From an uncultured Anaerosolibacter sp. (GTDB lineage: Bacteria > Bacillota_A > Clostridia > Peptostreptococcales > Thermotaleaceae): DNA of 21,938 bases. The position numbers and the translations under genes are program-made. The stretch covers positions 1 through 21,938 of the forward strand of contig CALECF010000004.1 in assembly GCA_937948705.1 (NCBI GenBank). The letters are read 5' to 3'. Of the stretch, positions 1 through 6,139 are shown piece by piece (positions within the stretch are counted from its first letter, which is position 1; each line of letters opens with the position of its first letter). The notes beneath the pieces are model-generated. The model saw nothing but the letters and a program-made list of their open reading frames with translations. It searched no databases and was not told the DNA's origin.

Positions 1-416
1 AAAAAAAGACAATGGATGGAAATGTATTTCTTTATACCACGTTTATATGCATCGATAACGGCAATTTCTTCATCGGTAAGCAAATTAAATCTTTTGGCAA
101 GTAATGTGGGGGTTTGTGAGTCAAGACTTTTGGGTTGATCCATGAAATAATCCAATAGAACAAGTGAATAATTCTGTTCCAAATAGAGTTTGTTCTCCCA
201 AGCCCAACAAGCAATATATCTCAAATCAGAATACGAACGATATGTTATTACGTCCTTTTCGTGATTTGGTGTTTCTAGCCAGTCTATAGGAGTTGGATAC
301 TGTTCATGCAATTGCGTTACAATCTTTTTCAAACTATAATAATGGCTACCTTTAGAATTAGTTACATCCTCGTAGTGATGAAAAAAGTAGTCCCAATTTA
401 ACCAGCTTAAATCCAT
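1..416 (-). CDS. Unrecognised protein encoded directly after the recombinase (partial, C-terminus outside window)
   Basis: An open frame of 138 codons runs from an ATG at 416 to the window edge without a stop. The start follows the recombinase stop with no gap (TAA then ATG), and a strong ribosome site (AGAAAGGGTGA) lies in the last codons of the recombinase gene, so the two are probably translationally coupled. The product starts MDLSWLNWDYFFHHYED and is rich in Trp, Tyr and Phe; no signal peptide or membrane segment is visible. I do not recognise a family. By analogy with Tn554-type elements, which carry two recombinases and a small accessory protein in a row, this could be a second recombinase or an accessory factor, but the visible part has no catalytic motif. 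Treat the function as unknown. Confidence 0.75.
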   Translation of the reverse strand, partial: MDLSWLNWDYFFHHYEDVTNSKGSHYYSLKKIVTQLHEQYPTPIDWLETPNHEKDVITYRSYSDLRYIACWAWENKLYLEQNYSLVLLDYFMDQPKSLDSQTPTLLAKRFNLLTDEEIAVIDAYKRGIKKYISIHCLF

Positions 417-1889
417 TTAATCACCCTTTCTAGTGAATGTATGTGCCATATCTTTTACAACTTCTTTATCAGTATCTTCTTTGCTATGAAGGTAGTGAGA
501 ATAAGTATCACGAGTAATTTCTACACTTGAATGTCCTAACCATCGGCTTACATCAGAAATGTTTTTCCGCTTAATCCTTAAGAGATAAGTTGCAAAAAAA
601 TGGCGGAATGAGTGAGGGGAGAAAGTTTTAAAATTACGGTGTTGTTGTTTTTCTATTTTATTGACATAGTTGATAAATTTTGAACCGACAGAAGCACCCG
701 TGATAGGATTGCCTTTACTGCGGAGTGAAACAAATAAAAATGAGTGGGGTTTGGCGGTGTACTGTATTAAAATTTCTCGTTCCCGCAATGCATATACTAA
801 TAAATCTAAAAAATACTCTTCGGAGAATAATAAAGGAACTTCTCTTGAACCTGTTTTGTGTTGAGAACGATAGTCTTCATTTTCTCTTTCAACTACATAA
901 CAGACCCATTGATTGATATGCTGAGAATACTCAATATCCCCTCGAAGATTTTTTTTAATATATTCTCGTACTTCAAAGTGTTCCATATAGATTAAGTTTT
1001 GGGGGAGGGTAGTAGTATCTATCATTATATTGGCAGCTTCGCTAGCTCTCAAGCCAAACCATCCCAATACATAGAAAAGTAAGCAGTTTTGTCTATGGTA
1101 AGCTGGGATAGCATTCATAAAAAATTCAAATTCATCTGGTTTGAAAACCTTTTGTCTAAGAATCATGTTGTTTTTCTTCGTAGGGGCTTTTAAGCCCACT
1201 TTCATGAGTATTGCTTTAATATCTATAAATTTATATAGTTGATTTCCTAAAGTTCCAGAAAGCATAGTTTTGGCATATTTTGATTTTACAGGCAACAAGT
1301 TAAGTGGAAGAGTTTTGTATTGAGTGGTTCTCTGTTGAAGAAAACCTAAATATTGTATTGCTGTCCCCACTGTTTGAGAAATTGTGCTATAAGAAAGCTC
1401 ATGCCAGTTTTTTACTCCTTTGAAGCCTGCGTTATCGTATCCAATAGCTACAACTTTACCTTTTGTAGCAGCTTTTATATGCAAAGGTACTTCTGTTGCT
1501 ATAGACCACTCAATAGAATGTGCTATCATCTTTTTTTCGGAGCGGATGTTTCTGAGGTAATCAGCAAAACTTTCCAATATTACTAATAAATCGCCATCTG
1601 CAGGGTCTATATTCCATAGCATCAGAAAATCTAAAAACTTCTTTAAGTCATGAGCTCGCGATCTGACTGTATTTATTGGATATTGGCTATTTTTTTCTAT
1701 TAAATAGGAAGTAGCCAGGTGGTGTGTTGAGTGGTCGGGACAGCTTATGGATAAGGTATTTGATTCCTTTATAAAAGTCACATAATGTAGACCTTCAAGT
1801 TCAAGTCGGCTGTAGTATTTAGCAAAATTTATCAATCGCAAAGAATGTTCGAGGTTGTTTGAATATTCCAGTAATTCGGAATAGCTCAT
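417..1889 (-). CDS. Tyrosine recombinase / phage-type integrase (490 aa)
   Basis: Site-specific recombinase expected to cut and rejoin DNA at the element ends through a 3'-phosphotyrosine. The C-terminal half carries the full catalytic set: Arg281 in FGLRASE, Lys345 in HKTGSRE, His426 and Arg429 in SPHSFRH, His453 in WLGHSS and the nucleophile Tyr463 in DTYSHY. The region around residues 70-190 fits a SAM-like core-binding domain. At 490 residues it is longer than XerC/D (about 300) and nearer to the transposon and integrative-element recombinases. ATG at 1889 is preceded by AAAGGAAG. It reads away from the hup junction and into the partner gene at 416. All catalytic residues are intact, so it is probably active. 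Assignment to a subfamily such as Tn554 TnpA/B would need a search. Confidence 0.93.
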   Translation of the reverse strand: MSYSELLEYSNNLEHSLRLINFAKYYSRLELEGLHYVTFIKESNTLSISCPDHSTHHLATSYLIEKNSQYPINTVRSRAHDLKKFLDFLMLWNIDPADGDLLVILESFADYLRNIRSEKKMIAHSIEWSIATEVPLHIKAATKGKVVAIGYDNAGFKGVKNWHELSYSTISQTVGTAIQYLGFLQQRTTQYKTLPLNLLPVKSKYAKTMLSGTLGNQLYKFIDIKAILMKVGLKAPTKKNNMILRQKVFKPDEFEFFMNAIPAYHRQNCLLFYVLGWFGLRASEAANIMIDTTTLPQNLIYMEHFEVREYIKKNLRGDIEYSQHINQWVCYVVERENEDYRSQHKTGSREVPLLFSEEYFLDLLVYALREREILIQYTAKPHSFLFVSLRSKGNPITGASVGSKFINYVNKIEKQQHRNFKTFSPHSFRHFFATYLLRIKRKNISDVSRWLGHSSVEITRDTYSHYLHSKEDTDKEVVKDMAHTFTRKGD

Positions 1890-2051
1890 GTAATAATATC
1901 TTCCTTTCTCTCTTGTTTTTAATGATGATTCTTATTCGTTTTCTATCTGCTATCTTGTTCCCTATTTATCTTGTTGGTTATTTATACGTTATTTAACTTA
2001 TAAAACGCTTTCCTTTTCTTCCTATTTCTTATGTAATATTAATTCTATATT

Positions 2052-2080
2052 CTACAGTAAAAACCTTCATGGTACTGTAG
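2052..2080. repeat. 8-bp inverted repeat nested in the element terminus
   Basis: CTACAGTA at 2052-2059 is exactly complementary to TACTGTAG at 2073-2080, with a 13-bp spacer. It lies inside the 11-bp inverted repeat 1996-2151. It could be a second recombinase or excisionase site, or a small hairpin. No T-tract follows, so it is not a terminator. Confidence 0.5.
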
Positions 2081-2099
2081 CTAATTTTTATCTTAAGTA

Positions 2100-2128
2100 T
2101 TGTATAAACTAATATAAGGTGGTATAAT
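2100..2128 (+). promoter_or_regulatory. Candidate outward-facing sigma-A promoter in the element end
   Basis: TTGTAT (2100-2105), a 17-bp spacer and a consensus TATAAT (2123-2128) point out of the element across the hup junction toward rqcP. The hup terminator at 2196-2221 stands between it and rqcP, so the effect would depend on readthrough. The region is AT-rich, so a chance match is possible. Confidence 0.45.
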
Positions 2129-2156
2129 TTTATGTAAGCTGTTTTATAAGTGATTT

Positions 2157-2192
2157 GCAGGTAAAGCCCTTAAGGATATGGTAAACGCTTAG
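2157..2192 (+). pseudogene. hup: 3'-terminal remnant of a HU-family gene (attachment-site copy)
   Basis: Codons from 2157 read AGKALKDMVNA and then TAG. This matches the conserved HU C-terminus (AFKAGKALKDAVN type). In frame just upstream is a stop (TGA 2151-2153) followed by one unrelated codon, so the gene body is missing here. A terminator follows at once and rqcP follows that, the usual place of hup in Clostridia. Inference: this is the copy of the hup end left by site-specific integration, with the functional hup rebuilt at the far end of the element outside the window. Confidence 0.7.
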
Positions 2193-2195
2193 TAG

Positions 2196-2221
2196 AAAAG
2201 GCAGCTTAGGCTGCTTTTTTT
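2196..2221 (+). terminator. Rho-independent terminator after the hup remnant
   Basis: GCAGC (2201-2205) and GCTGC (2210-2214) form a stem with a TTAG loop, preceded by AAAAG and followed by seven T residues. It most likely belonged to the original hup gene. Confidence 0.8.
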
Positions 2222-2251
2222 GTTTCACTTTATGGATGGAGGATAATCACA

Positions 2252-2494
2252 GTGAGATTAGATAAATTTTTAAAGAATTCAAGATTGATTAAGAGAAGAA
2301 CCATCGCTAAAGAAGCCTGTGATCAAGGGCGTATACGAATCAATGATCAGGTGGCAAAGGCAGGAACAGAGGTAAAAGCTGGAGATCGCATTACCATTGA
2401 GTTTGGTACAAAGCGTACCAGCGTGGAAGTTACGGATACTTCAGAGCATGTTACAAAGGAATCCTCGAAAGAAATGTATACTGTTATCGAATAG
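2252..2494 (+). CDS. rqcP: S4-domain RNA-binding protein RqcP (YabO), ribosome quality control
   Basis: An 80-residue protein almost wholly made of an S4 fold (MRLDKFLKNSRLIKRRTIAKE, then a DQGRIRIND segment near residues 24-32). RqcP works with RqcH on stalled 50S subunits, stabilising the peptidyl-tRNA during C-terminal alanine tailing. The length matches Bacillus YabO (about 86 aa). The GTG start at 2252 is preceded by GGATGGAGG. It sits between a hup remnant and yabP, its usual place. Because the element has separated it from upstream hup/mazG transcription, its expression now depends on readthrough of the 2196-2221 terminator or on a promoter I cannot see. Confidence 0.92.
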   Translation: MRLDKFLKNSRLIKRRTIAKEACDQGRIRINDQVAKAGTEVKAGDRITIEFGTKRTSVEVTDTSEHVTKESSKEMYTVIE

Positions 2495-2524
2495 CATCCA
2501 ATAAGAGGATGCTATTTTCTTTTG
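2490..2524 (+). terminator. Terminator after rqcP
   Basis: AATAGCATCC (2490-2499) pairs perfectly with GGATGCTATT (2507-2516) and TTTTCTTTT follows. It overlaps the rqcP stop codon, so rqcP and yabP are probably separate transcription units. Confidence 0.85.
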
Positions 2525-2613
2525 TGATTGGGAAGATAACTATGCATAAGGACAAGTCGATGGGAATATCTTTTACAAAGGAGTCAACTATCGATATAAA
2601 GAGGTGAGTATAG

Positions 2614-2904
2614 GTGGAAGACAGAAGGGTAGCCAAGAGCAAGAACCATAATTTAATTTTAGAAAATCGCGGTAAACTAAGTATATCAGGGGTAGAGCAT
2701 GTAGATAGCTTCAACGAAAATACTGTGCTGATAGAAACCGTGCAAGGTGTAATCACGGTGAAGGGTACTGAACTAAATATAAGTAAACTCAACCTAGAAG
2801 ATGGAAACGTTGTCCTAGAAGGGCATGTATATTCTTTGATTTATAGTGATCGAGAAAGTCTGCAAAATAAAGGTGGAGGATTCCTAGGAAAGATGTTCAA
2901 ATAA
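2614..2904 (+). CDS. yabP: Sporulation protein YabP
   Basis: A 96-residue YabP-family protein. After a charged N-terminus (MEDRRVAKSKNHNL) come a GKLSISGVEHVDSFNE segment and the beta-rich VLIETVQGVITVKG, LNISKLNLEDGNVVLEGHV pattern seen in YabP and YqfC. YabP is expressed in the mother cell under sigma-E in Bacillus and acts in coat/cortex development; the mechanism is unsettled. The GTG start at 2614 has AAAGAGGTGA six bases upstream. It is bounded by terminators on both sides. I could not find a convincing sigma-E promoter in the 110 bp before it. Confidence 0.93.
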   Translation: MEDRRVAKSKNHNLILENRGKLSISGVEHVDSFNENTVLIETVQGVITVKGTELNISKLNLEDGNVVLEGHVYSLIYSDRESLQNKGGGFLGKMFK

Positions 2905-2925
2905 CCGCGTGGCGGTTATTTTTTT
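2900..2925 (+). terminator. Terminator after yabP
   Basis: AATAACCGC (2900-2908) and GCGGTTATT (2912-2920) form a 9-bp stem with a 3-base loop, followed by a T-run. It overlaps the yabP stop codon. Confidence 0.85.
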
Positions 2926-3007
2926 GAATAGGTGTAGTGTGGGGTATAGGGGGGCTGTTCCTTAAAGACCGTTATGGAGATAGATAGCAAAGAATGGGGT
3001 GATTTAG

Positions 3008-3517
3008 GTGGCTGCATCAGTGTCAGAGCAGGTATATGTCTTTCTGGCTACTATGTATGGTGGCATCTTGATAGGATTTATCTATGATCTATATAGAATA
3101 TTTAGATTAATTTTCAAACCTAAGAAAATAGCGACATTCATCCAAGATCTTGTTTTTTGGATTTTCATTTCTGGTGTTGCTGTGGCAGTGCTTTTGCTAA
3201 GCAATTCGGGGGAATTGAGGTTTTATACATTTTTGGGATTTGTAATGGGAAGCATTTTATATAATCAATTGTTGAGCAGGATCATGATTAATACGATTGT
3301 ATATTTATTGTGTCTTTTAAAAAAGATAATGATAAGCTTAATAAAAAGGCTGGTTTATCCGATAAAAGTAATGATACAGTGGGCAAAGGTACTCTGGCGG
3401 TGGGCCCAAAAAAGACTACGGCCAGTCTATAATCGGTGGAGGCGAATTGCAACAATCCCTAAGCGAATTGCTAGAGATATAAAAAAGTATCTAAGAACCG
3501 TGATGAAAAAAAAGTAG
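3008..3517 (+). CDS. yabQ: Sporulation membrane protein YabQ
   Basis: A 169-residue membrane protein with four predicted membrane segments near residues 9-27, 46-64, 70-88 and 91-108, then a strongly basic, Arg/Lys/Trp-rich cytoplasmic tail. YabQ localises to the membrane around the forespore and is needed for cortex formation in Bacillus. The MYGGILIGFIYDLYRIFR segment in the first helix is the family signature. The GTG start at 3008 has GGGGTGA five bases upstream. It follows yabP, which has its own terminator, and precedes the DivIC-like gene by 66 bp. Confidence 0.92.
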   Translation: MAASVSEQVYVFLATMYGGILIGFIYDLYRIFRLIFKPKKIATFIQDLVFWIFISGVAVAVLLLSNSGELRFYTFLGFVMGSILYNQLLSRIMINTIVYLLCLLKKIMISLIKRLVYPIKVMIQWAKVLWRWAQKRLRPVYNRWRRIATIPKRIARDIKKYLRTVMKKK

Positions 3518-3583
3518 CAGGAGATTATTGGACGATATAGAATAGTAGTATAGAAGAAGGCAAACAAAAAAAGGGTGTAATAT

Positions 3584-3901
3584 ATGGATATGGTGCAACA
3601 AAGGAAAAAGAGAATACGCAAGGGAAATAAACCATTCTATATGCTCCTCTTGGTGATAGGACTTTATGTGGGTTGGATTTTTGTGGACCAACAACTAAGA
3701 CTTCATAAGTTGGCTGAACAAGAGGGAACCTACAAAAAAAGAGTTGAGCAGCTAAAACAGGAGGTTGCCCGCCGGGAAGAAGAGATAAAAAGTGCAAATA
3801 CCCCAGAATTTATCGAGAAGGTAGCTCGGGAGCAACTGAAAATGGTAAAGCCAAATGAAATTATATATATTGATATGCATAAGGCCAAATATAGTCAGTG
3901 A
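3584..3901 (+). CDS. divIC: Septum formation initiator, DivIC/FtsB family
   Basis: A 105-residue bitopic protein: a basic cytoplasmic N-terminus (RKKRIRKGNK), one membrane helix near residues 17-34, a coiled coil near 35-70 and the family motif PEFIEKVAREQLKMVKPNE at 74-92. DivIC/FtsB pairs with FtsL and DivIB/FtsQ in the divisome and helps trigger septal peptidoglycan synthesis. The ATG at 3584 follows AAGGGTG by six bases. The yabQ-divIC-S1 order matches Bacillus (yabQ-divIC-yabR). The YabQ end (3517) and this start leave little room for a separate promoter, so yabQ and divIC are probably cotranscribed. Confidence 0.92.
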   Translation: MDMVQQRKKRIRKGNKPFYMLLLVIGLYVGWIFVDQQLRLHKLAEQEGTYKKRVEQLKQEVARREEEIKSANTPEFIEKVAREQLKMVKPNEIIYIDMHKAKYSQ

Positions 3902-3926
3902 GGCTGCTGGCCTAGAGGGGCAGTTG

Positions 3927-3955
3927 TTGACATGCTTGCAATAATAAATTATAAT
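3927..3955 (+). promoter_or_regulatory. Perfect-consensus sigma-A promoter before the S1-domain gene
   Basis: TTGACA (3927-3932), exactly 17 bp, then TATAAT (3950-3955). Both hexamers and the spacer match the housekeeping consensus. It drives the S1-domain gene at 4003. Confidence 0.88.
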
Positions 3956-4002
3956 ATGTCTAGTAAAGTTGTGAATAACTTATAAGGAGGAAGATTTTAT
4001 TT

Positions 4003-4434
4003 ATGCCGGTTGAAATAGGAAAAGTTGTTGAGGGCACGGTAACAGGCATTACAAATTTCGGTGCGTTTATTCAACTACCACAGGGAAAAACAGGATTATG
4101 TCATATTTCAGAAGTGGCAGATGATTATGTAAAAGATATTCGTACCTATTTAAAAGAGCAGCAGAAAGTCATGGTAAAAGTAATTGCGATTGATGGCAAT
4201 GGAAAGATTAGTCTCTCCATCCGGCAGGCACAGGAAAAACCTCCCAAAAAAAGTCACCAGCCCGCACAGCTTGATTGGCAGAAAAAGAATGCAGAGCCAA
4301 GTTTATCTTTTGAAGATAGGCTGAGTAAATTCTTAAAAGACAGTGACGAAAAGCAGCAACAACTTAAGAAGGGCACGAGAGACACAAGAAGAGGAAATGG
4401 ATTTAATAGTAATACTAGCAAGAAGGAAGATTAA
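4003..4434 (+). CDS. yabR: S1 RNA-binding domain protein (YabR type)
   Basis: A 143-residue protein with one S1 domain near residues 5-75 (GKVVEGTVTGITNFGAFIQL, then HISEVADDYV, then KISLSIRQA). A Lys/Gln-rich, low-complexity C-terminus (about 80-143) is probably disordered. S1 domains bind single-stranded RNA or ribosomes; homologues are annotated as general stress protein 13 or YabR, with no settled function. It has a textbook AAGGAGG ribosome site 12 bases before the ATG and a perfect-consensus promoter, so it should be strongly and constitutively expressed. A terminator follows at once, so it is probably monocistronic. Confidence 0.9.
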   Translation: MPVEIGKVVEGTVTGITNFGAFIQLPQGKTGLCHISEVADDYVKDIRTYLKEQQKVMVKVIAIDGNGKISLSIRQAQEKPPKKSHQPAQLDWQKKNAEPSLSFEDRLSKFLKDSDEKQQQLKKGTRDTRRGNGFNSNTSKKED

Positions 4435-4442
4435 GGAAATAT

Positions 4443-4468
4443 AACCGAGACGATGTCTCGGTTTTCTT
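4443..4468 (+). terminator. Terminator after the S1-domain gene
   Basis: AACCGAGAC (4443-4451) and GTCTCGGTT (4455-4463) form a 9-bp stem with a GAT loop, followed by TTCTT. Confidence 0.85.
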
Positions 4469-4489
4469 ATAGTATTTAGGAGGCTTAAA

Positions 4490-5407
4490 ATGAAAAAGTA
4501 TGCTGCCATCGATATAGGTACAAACTCAATGCGAGTTCTTATTGCAGAAGTTAAGAATGGTGAAATTATTAAGAGTTTTAAGGACCTGGAAACCACTAGG
4601 ATGGGAGAAGGGGTTGATCAAACAGGGCAACTTACCCAGGATGCCATGGAACGAAATCTAGAAGCATTAAAGAAGTTTACTTTATTAGCTAGAAGTGAAG
4701 GAATCATGTATATGCCTGTCATCGCTACGAGTGCTGTGAGGGATGCTAAAAACAAAGAGGTATTTTTGCGACGAGCGCGACAGGAAGTTAAGGTTGATGT
4801 GGATGTCATCGAGGGAGATCGGGAGGCCCGTCTGGGGTTTTCTGGTGTAATGAAGGGTTTGAAGGAAAAAGGCGAGAACATTTTGGTTGTTGATATTGGT
4901 GGAGGAAGTACTGAATTTATCTTGGGAAATGAAAATGAGATACAGTACATGATCAGCCATAACGTAGGGGCAGTGAGAATGACGGAAAAGTGTGTGCAGA
5001 ATGATCCGCCCTCGTTCCAAGATATCCGTAGATTAGAGGAAGAGATTGATCAAGTGATTTTGCCTACAATTATGAAATTAAAAGAGATGAAAATAGACCG
5101 GGTTATTGGAATTGGTGGAACAGCCACAACCATTGCTGCAGTCCACCTAAAGTTGGAAGTATATGACCGTGACAAGGTACATAATGCTTTCATAGGATTG
5201 GAAGATGTACGAAATGTTTTAGGAAGCTTTCTATCAGTTCCTTTGGATGAGAGAAAGAAGATTCAAGGACTTCATCCTAAAAGGGCAGATGTTATTACAG
5301 CTGGTGCGTTGATTTTAAATAGGATTTTGACCTTGCTGGAGAAGGATGGAGTAAGGGTGAGCGAGTATGATAATCTAGAAGGATTGATCTTTGAGCAGAT
5401 AGAATAG
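4490..5407 (+). CDS. Ppx/GppA family phosphatase (exopolyphosphatase or pppGpp phosphohydrolase)
   Basis: A 305-residue ASKHA-fold phosphatase of the short form (only the two actin-like domains, without the HD-type C-terminal extension of about 500-residue E. coli enzymes). Motifs in order: DIGTNSMR at 8-15, ATSAVRDA at 79-86, VIEGDREA around 106-113, the phosphate-binding DIGGGSTEF at 135-143 and GIGGTATTIAA at 207-217. The family removes terminal phosphate from polyphosphate or converts pppGpp to ppGpp; sequence alone does not say which. TAGGAGG lies upstream of the ATG. It lies between a terminator and the tRNA promoter, so it is probably transcribed alone. Confidence 0.92.
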   Translation: MKKYAAIDIGTNSMRVLIAEVKNGEIIKSFKDLETTRMGEGVDQTGQLTQDAMERNLEALKKFTLLARSEGIMYMPVIATSAVRDAKNKEVFLRRARQEVKVDVDVIEGDREARLGFSGVMKGLKEKGENILVVDIGGGSTEFILGNENEIQYMISHNVGAVRMTEKCVQNDPPSFQDIRRLEEEIDQVILPTIMKLKEMKIDRVIGIGGTATTIAAVHLKLEVYDRDKVHNAFIGLEDVRNVLGSFLSVPLDERKKIQGLHPKRADVITAGALILNRILTLLEKDGVRVSEYDNLEGLIFEQIE

Positions 5408-5448
5408 GCAAATGGAAGATACTGCTATGAAGAAATATGAGAATAATA

Positions 5449-5477
5449 TTGACAGCGCAAGGATTCTACTGTAATAT
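5449..5477 (+). promoter_or_regulatory. Promoter of the tRNA-Met/tRNA-Asp unit
   Basis: TTGACA (5449-5454), a 17-bp spacer and TAATAT (5472-5477), 20 bp before the first tRNA. A near-consensus promoter fits stable-RNA expression. Confidence 0.8.
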
Positions 5478-5496
5478 AGAATTTGTCATGAAATAT

Positions 5497-5573
5497 GGCG
5501 GCGTAGCTTAGTTGGCTATAGCGTCCGGTTCATACCCGGAAGGTCGGTGGTTCGAGTCCACTCGCCGCTACCA
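5497..5573 (+). tRNA. tRNA-Met (anticodon CAT), elongator type
   Basis: A 77-base cloverleaf: acceptor GGCGGCG pairs with CGCCGCT (first pair G-U, as in Bacillus elongator tRNA-Met), the anticodon arm is TCCGG-TTCATAC-CCGGA, the T-loop is TTCGAGT and CCA is encoded. The anticodon stem lacks the three G-C pairs and the position 1/72 mismatch of initiator tRNA. A lysidine-modified Ile(CAU) tRNA is less likely because the body resembles elongator Met. A tRNA-Met also lies between yabR and spoIIE in Bacillus subtilis. Confidence 0.93.
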
Positions 5574-5650
5574 AAGTACTGTTAGACGTTAGACGTGAGT
5601 AGTTAGTTGTGAAAACCACTAACCACCATCCTCAAACTGCTAACCTATAT

Positions 5651-5727
5651 GGCCCGGTAGTTCAGTTGGTTAGAATGCCAGCCTGTCACGCTGGAGGTCG
5701 AGGGTTCGAGCCCCTTCCGGGTCGCCA
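5651..5727 (+). tRNA. tRNA-Asp (anticodon GTC)
   Basis: A 77-base cloverleaf with acceptor GGCCCGG paired to CCGGGTC, anticodon arm CCAGC-CTGTCAC-GCTGG, T-loop TTCGAGC and encoded CCA. It lies 77 bp after tRNA-Met and shares its promoter and the terminator at 5736. Confidence 0.95.
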
Positions 5728-5735
5728 ATTAGAAG

Positions 5736-5771
5736 AAAAAATCTTCCATAATATTATGGAAGATTTTTTTA
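5736..5771 (+). terminator. Terminator of the tRNA unit
   Basis: ATCTTCCATAAT (5741-5752) is directly followed by its exact complement ATTATGGAAGAT (5753-5764), flanked by an A-run and followed by a T-run. It is symmetric and could act on both strands. Confidence 0.88.
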
Positions 5772-5810
5772 TTTGGAAAGATTGAGGTTAAGGTTGAGGT
5801 TTAAATTTAT

Positions 5811-5880
5811 AGGGGCGCGGGTTTCCCCGCCCGAAGACCCAAGGGGTCAGCAATAAAAAGGCAGGATGACCCTGCTGCTG
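5811..5880. repeat. GC-rich multi-hairpin intergenic element, copy 1
   Basis: Three consecutive hairpins in otherwise AT-rich DNA: GGGCG(C)GGG/CCCCGCCC (5813-5832), GACCC/GGGTC (5836-5848) and GCAGG/CCTGC (5861-5875). The first has the same plan (TAGGGG...TCCCC, then GCCCG) as the element at 13977. After it, GATCT recurs three times up to 5900. The rest of the gene-free stretch 5772-6204 is AT-rich and holds only the spoIIE control region. Confidence 0.5.
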
Positions 5881-6011
5881 GGATCTATGATCTGGATCTC
5901 AATCTCGATATTAATCTATGCATTCTTTATTACGTAATTTAATATTTTATGAAGCTTCTTCCAATAATATTCATTTTAAAATCGGGAAACTTTCGCATCT
6001 ATCGCCAAAGA

Positions 6012-6020
6012 TTCTCGACA
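6012..6020 (-). promoter_or_regulatory. Possible Spo0A box upstream of spoIIE
   Basis: TCTCGACA on the plus strand (TGTCGAGA on the minus) differs by one base from the TGTCGAA core of Spo0A boxes. It is about 120 bp upstream of the -35. A single 7-mer is weak evidence. Confidence 0.3.
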
Positions 6021-6139
6021 ATGTGGGAAAAAATTAATGAATCTAGGTGTAAATATGAATGCAAATCTGTAAAAACCATAGAATGCTGTAAAAATGACCC
6101 AGTCTGTGTCTATAAGTTTATAGATAAAGGACAGGTAAG

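Larger units (their letters stand above)
1996..2151. repeat. 11-bp inverted repeat at the element terminus
   Basis: ACTTATAAAAC at 1996-2006 is exactly complementary to GTTTTATAAGT at 2141-2151. The right copy ends 5 bp before the hup remnant. The placement fits recombinase-binding sites next to the crossover region, but no binding data can be read from sequence. The rest of 1890-2156 holds no gene. Confidence 0.6.
1..2156. mobile_element. One end of an integrated tyrosine-recombinase element, truncated by the window edge
   Basis: Seen: two adjoining minus-strand genes (a tyrosine recombinase and an unrecognised partner) and about 270 bp of AT-rich terminal DNA end exactly where a hup-like 3' coding remnant begins at 2157. 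The gene order usual in Clostridia is mazG-hup-rqcP-yabP, so foreign genes directly before rqcP indicate an insertion. Inference: the element integrated by site-specific recombination in the 3' end of hup, and its other end plus the rest of hup lie left of position 1. The right boundary is set by where hup identity starts; the crossover itself may lie anywhere inside 2157-2192. The size and cargo of the element cannot be judged from this window. Confidence 0.7.

Noticed and set aside
32..214. 60-codon minus-strand frame beginning MLVGLGRT
   Set aside because: It is out of frame with the longer minus-strand gene at 1-416, which has a strong ribosome site and continuous coding; this one has none.
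2525..2613. Sigma-E promoter for yabP
   Set aside because: GAATATC and CGATATAAA resemble parts of the -35 and -10, but the spacing of about 20 bp is wrong for sigma-E (about 14) and the -10 match is poor.
5574..5650. Third tRNA or structured RNA between tRNA-Met and tRNA-Asp
   Set aside because: The spacer has a short GTTAGAC duplication and weak self-pairing but no cloverleaf.
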